From Planctomycetota bacterium (GTDB lineage: Bacteria > Planctomycetota > Planctomycetia > Isosphaerales > Isosphaeraceae), in NCBI GenBank assembly GCA_021807585.1, contig JAKBCQ010000074.1:1-8149 (forward strand): 8,149 nt of DNA. Direction: 5' to 3'. Shown piece by piece: positions 7,020 to 8,149 of the stretch (position 1 is its first letter; each line of letters begins with the position of its first letter). The position numbers and the translations under genes are program-made. The notes under the pieces were generated by a model. The model worked only from the letters and a program-made list of their open reading frames with translations, was not told the origin of the DNA and ran no database searches.

Positions 7020-7056
7020 CGATTCTTGACCTCCTTTCGAGCCCGAGGACGACCCG

Positions 7057-7926
7057 ATGAATATCGCTAAGTTCATGTTGATCAATGATCAATCCGTAAG
7101 GATCGGCATTATTGAAGGTGAAACGATCGCACTGTTGAAATCGACGTTCAAAGGGCGTGAGACGACGATCTCGGACGTTTTGCACGACGGCGATCCCGCG
7201 GGATTCGCGACCGATTCGATCGATCGTTCGGCGGCCAAGCTCTCGCTCGCCGAGGTTCGCTTGCTCGCTCCGCTCGACCTGCAAGAGGTGTGGGGCGCGG
7301 GAGTTACTTACGAGCGGAGCAAGACGGCGCGGCAAGAGGAATCGGAGCAGGGGGGATCGTTTTACGATCTCGTTTATACCGCCGATCGTCCCGAACTCTT
7401 CTTCAAGGCGACTCCGAGCCGAGTCGTCGGTCCAGGAGGGGGTGTGCGAGTTCGTCGCGATACGAAATGGTCGGTCCCCGAGCCCGAATTGACGCTCGTC
7501 CTCTCGCCCCGACTCGATCTCGTCGGCTTCACGATTGGTAACGATATGAGCGCGCGAGACATCGAGGGTCGAAACCCGCTTTATCTGCCCCAGGCCAAGG
7601 TTTACGCCGAGTGTTGCGGGATCGGCCCGTGGATCACGCTCGCCCAGGGCGCGCGACCGATGGAATCGACGACGATCGACCTGACGATCGAACGCGGCGG
7701 CGCCGTCGTCGCCCGCGACGCGACGTCTCTTACCAAAATGCGCAGAAGTTTTAATGAATTGATTGATTGGTTGGGTCGAGACAACGTTTTCCCCGCGGGA
7801 GTGCTGTTGATGACGGGGACGGGTATCGTTCCCGCCGATGATTTTTCGCTGGAAGGGGGCGATTTGATCTCGATCGCGATCGACGGGATCGGCGTGTTAC
7901 GACAAACGGTGGTGCGCGGCGAATGA
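7057..7926 (+). CDS. Fumarylacetoacetate hydrolase superfamily enzyme, 2-keto-3-deoxy-D-arabinonate dehydratase-like
   Basis: The product has 289 residues, close to archaeal 2-keto-3-deoxy-D-arabinonate dehydratase (KdaD). FAH-fold marks in order: VWGAGVTYERS at 78-88, RPELFFKATPSRVVGPGG at 111-128, VPEPELTLVLSP at 140-151, GFTIGNDMSARDIEGRNPLY at 157-176, LPQAKVYAECCGIGPWI at 177-193, TKMRRSF at 226-232 and LLMTGTGIVP at 250-259. Glu142, Glu144 and Asp163 are the likely divalent-metal ligands. The NPLYLPQAKVYAxCC segment and the TKMRR motif are, from memory, features of KdaD rather than of true fumarylacetoacetases. KdaD dehydrates 2-keto-3-deoxy-pentonates to 2-oxoglutarate semialdehyde in non-phosphorylative pentose breakdown. 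GAGGA at 7045-7049 lies 7 nt before the ATG. No other sugar-pathway gene is present, so the substrate is unproven; a related ring-cleavage hydrolase or isomerase is the alternative. It is probably cytoplasmic and transcribed alone. Confidence 0.88.
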   Translation: MNIAKFMLINDQSVRIGIIEGETIALLKSTFKGRETTISDVLHDGDPAGFATDSIDRSAAKLSLAEVRLLAPLDLQEVWGAGVTYERSKTARQEESEQGGSFYDLVYTADRPELFFKATPSRVVGPGGGVRVRRDTKWSVPEPELTLVLSPRLDLVGFTIGNDMSARDIEGRNPLYLPQAKVYAECCGIGPWITLAQGARPMESTTIDLTIERGGAVVARDATSLTKMRRSFNELIDWLGRDNVFPAGVLLMTGTGIVPADDFSLEGGDLISIAIDGIGVLRQTVVRGE

Positions 7927-7990
7927 GAGCGTGAAAGCGACGGAATGGGAAACGCGGTTCGACGCGAGCCGATCGTTTTGCTATGTGAAT

Positions 7991-8023
7991 AAGCCGATCC
8001 GATCGTTGCGATCGGACCGGCTT
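7991..8023 (-). terminator. Hairpin between converging genes
   Basis: The arms at 7991-8005 (AAGCCGATCCGATCG) and 8009-8023 form a 15-position stem with a 3-nt TTG loop. In plus-strand RNA one position is an A/C mismatch; in minus-strand RNA that position becomes a U-G pair, so the stem is uninterrupted. This favours action on the minus-strand gene ending at 8062, 38 nt upstream of the hairpin. It lies 64 nt past the FAH-family stop and may serve both. No U-tract follows on either strand. Confidence 0.6.
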
Positions 8024-8061
8024 CGATCTCGAAGGTTAATGCTCTGAGAAACGCTTGCGCG

Positions 8062-8149
8062 TCACTTGGGATCGGCCTTTGGCGCTTCGGCTTCGGGCTT
8101 GGCGTCGGCGGGCTTGGGGGCGTCGGCGGGCTTGGGGGCGTCGGCTTCA
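8062..8149 (-). CDS. C-terminal tail of an unidentified Ala/Pro/Lys/Asp-rich protein (5' part beyond the window)
   Basis: The minus strand reads 28 codons from the right edge to a TGA at 8064-8062. The visible product is a low-complexity tail with two DAPKPA units followed by a diverged DAKPEAEAPKADPK end. Such tails occur on many unrelated planctomycete proteins, both exported and cytoplasmic, so no function can be given. The reading frame is supported by the in-frame repeats, the uniform G/C third positions and the hairpin just past the stop. Confidence 0.7.
   Translation of the reverse strand, partial: EADAPKPADAPKPADAKPEAEAPKADPK
8102..8145. repeat. 18-bp tandem repeat in the tail-coding sequence
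   Basis: GCGTCGGCGGGCTTGGGG is repeated exactly at 8102-8119 and 8120-8137, followed by 8 more matching bases. It encodes six-residue DAPKPA-type units on the minus strand. It may continue past the window edge. Confidence 0.85.

Larger units (their letters stand above)
5765..7056. other. Gene-poor divergent intergenic region (about 1.3 kb)
   Basis: This separates minus-strand murB from the plus-strand sugar-acid enzyme. No open frame here resembles a family I know; most are Arg/Ser-rich readings of GC-rich DNA. What can be seen: a frame at 5846-6118 (+, TTG start, about 90 codons) with mostly G/C third positions but no ribosome site; an 11-bp direct repeat at 6182-6218; AT-rich DNA at 6459-6500; GCCGGTTTCG twice (6528-6537, 6566-6575); a small inverted repeat TCAGGC/GCCTGA at 6713-6729; a perfect TATAAT at 6746-6751 without a good -35 box; and TCCGGGTATCA twice (6924-6934, 7001-7011). 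No tRNA, RNase P, tmRNA or SRP RNA signature was found. It may hold decayed genes, long leaders or an unrecognised small RNA. Confidence 0.6.

Overview
The window looks like chromosomal DNA from a planctomycete, possibly the Isosphaeraceae/Gemmatales side. This is an inference from three things: a Tat-exported DUF1501 protein (a family greatly expanded in Planctomycetes), a GC content of roughly 60% by eye, and a reduced cell-wall/division cluster next to a shortened SecA paralogue. I see no tRNA, rRNA, CRISPR array, transposase, prophage gene or attachment site.

Layout. From 1 to 5764 all genes lie on the minus strand, so the order of transcription is right to left: murB (5764-4883), an ftsQ/divIB-like gene (4869-3628), a short secA paralogue (3479-1530), and a DUF1501 gene (1249 to beyond the left edge). 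murB and ftsQ are 13 nt apart and are probably one transcript. The ftsQ-secA interval (148 nt) holds two inverted repeats, so secA may be partly or wholly uncoupled. The DUF1501 gene has its own 280-nt leader and is probably a separate unit.

From 5765 to 7056 lies a gene-poor divergent region of about 1.3 kb. It holds AT-rich patches, small repeats, promoter-like elements and one doubtful degenerate reading frame. On the plus strand, 7057-7926 encodes a fumarylacetoacetate-hydrolase superfamily enzyme most like 2-keto-3-deoxy-D-arabinonate dehydratases. It faces the 3' end of a minus-strand gene whose product ends in an Ala/Pro/Lys/Asp repeat tail (8062 to the right edge). A strong hairpin at 7991-8023 separates the two converging genes.

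How the genes fit together. MurB makes UDP-MurNAc for peptidoglycan, and FtsQ is a membrane divisome or wall-synthesis scaffold. Their pairing is the remnant of a dcw cluster from which murC, ddl, ftsA and ftsZ are absent here. The SecA-like ATPase keeps both nucleotide-binding domains and the preprotein-binding domain but stops before the helical wing and two-helix finger, so its role is unlikely to be that of housekeeping SecA. The sugar-acid enzyme and the DUF1501 protein have no visible functional link to the others.

The most notable genome-wide signal is a strong excess of the palindrome CGATCG, inside and outside genes. I found no clearly undescribed multi-gene system. The best candidates for follow-up are the truncated SecA in its murB-ftsQ context and the CGATCG excess.
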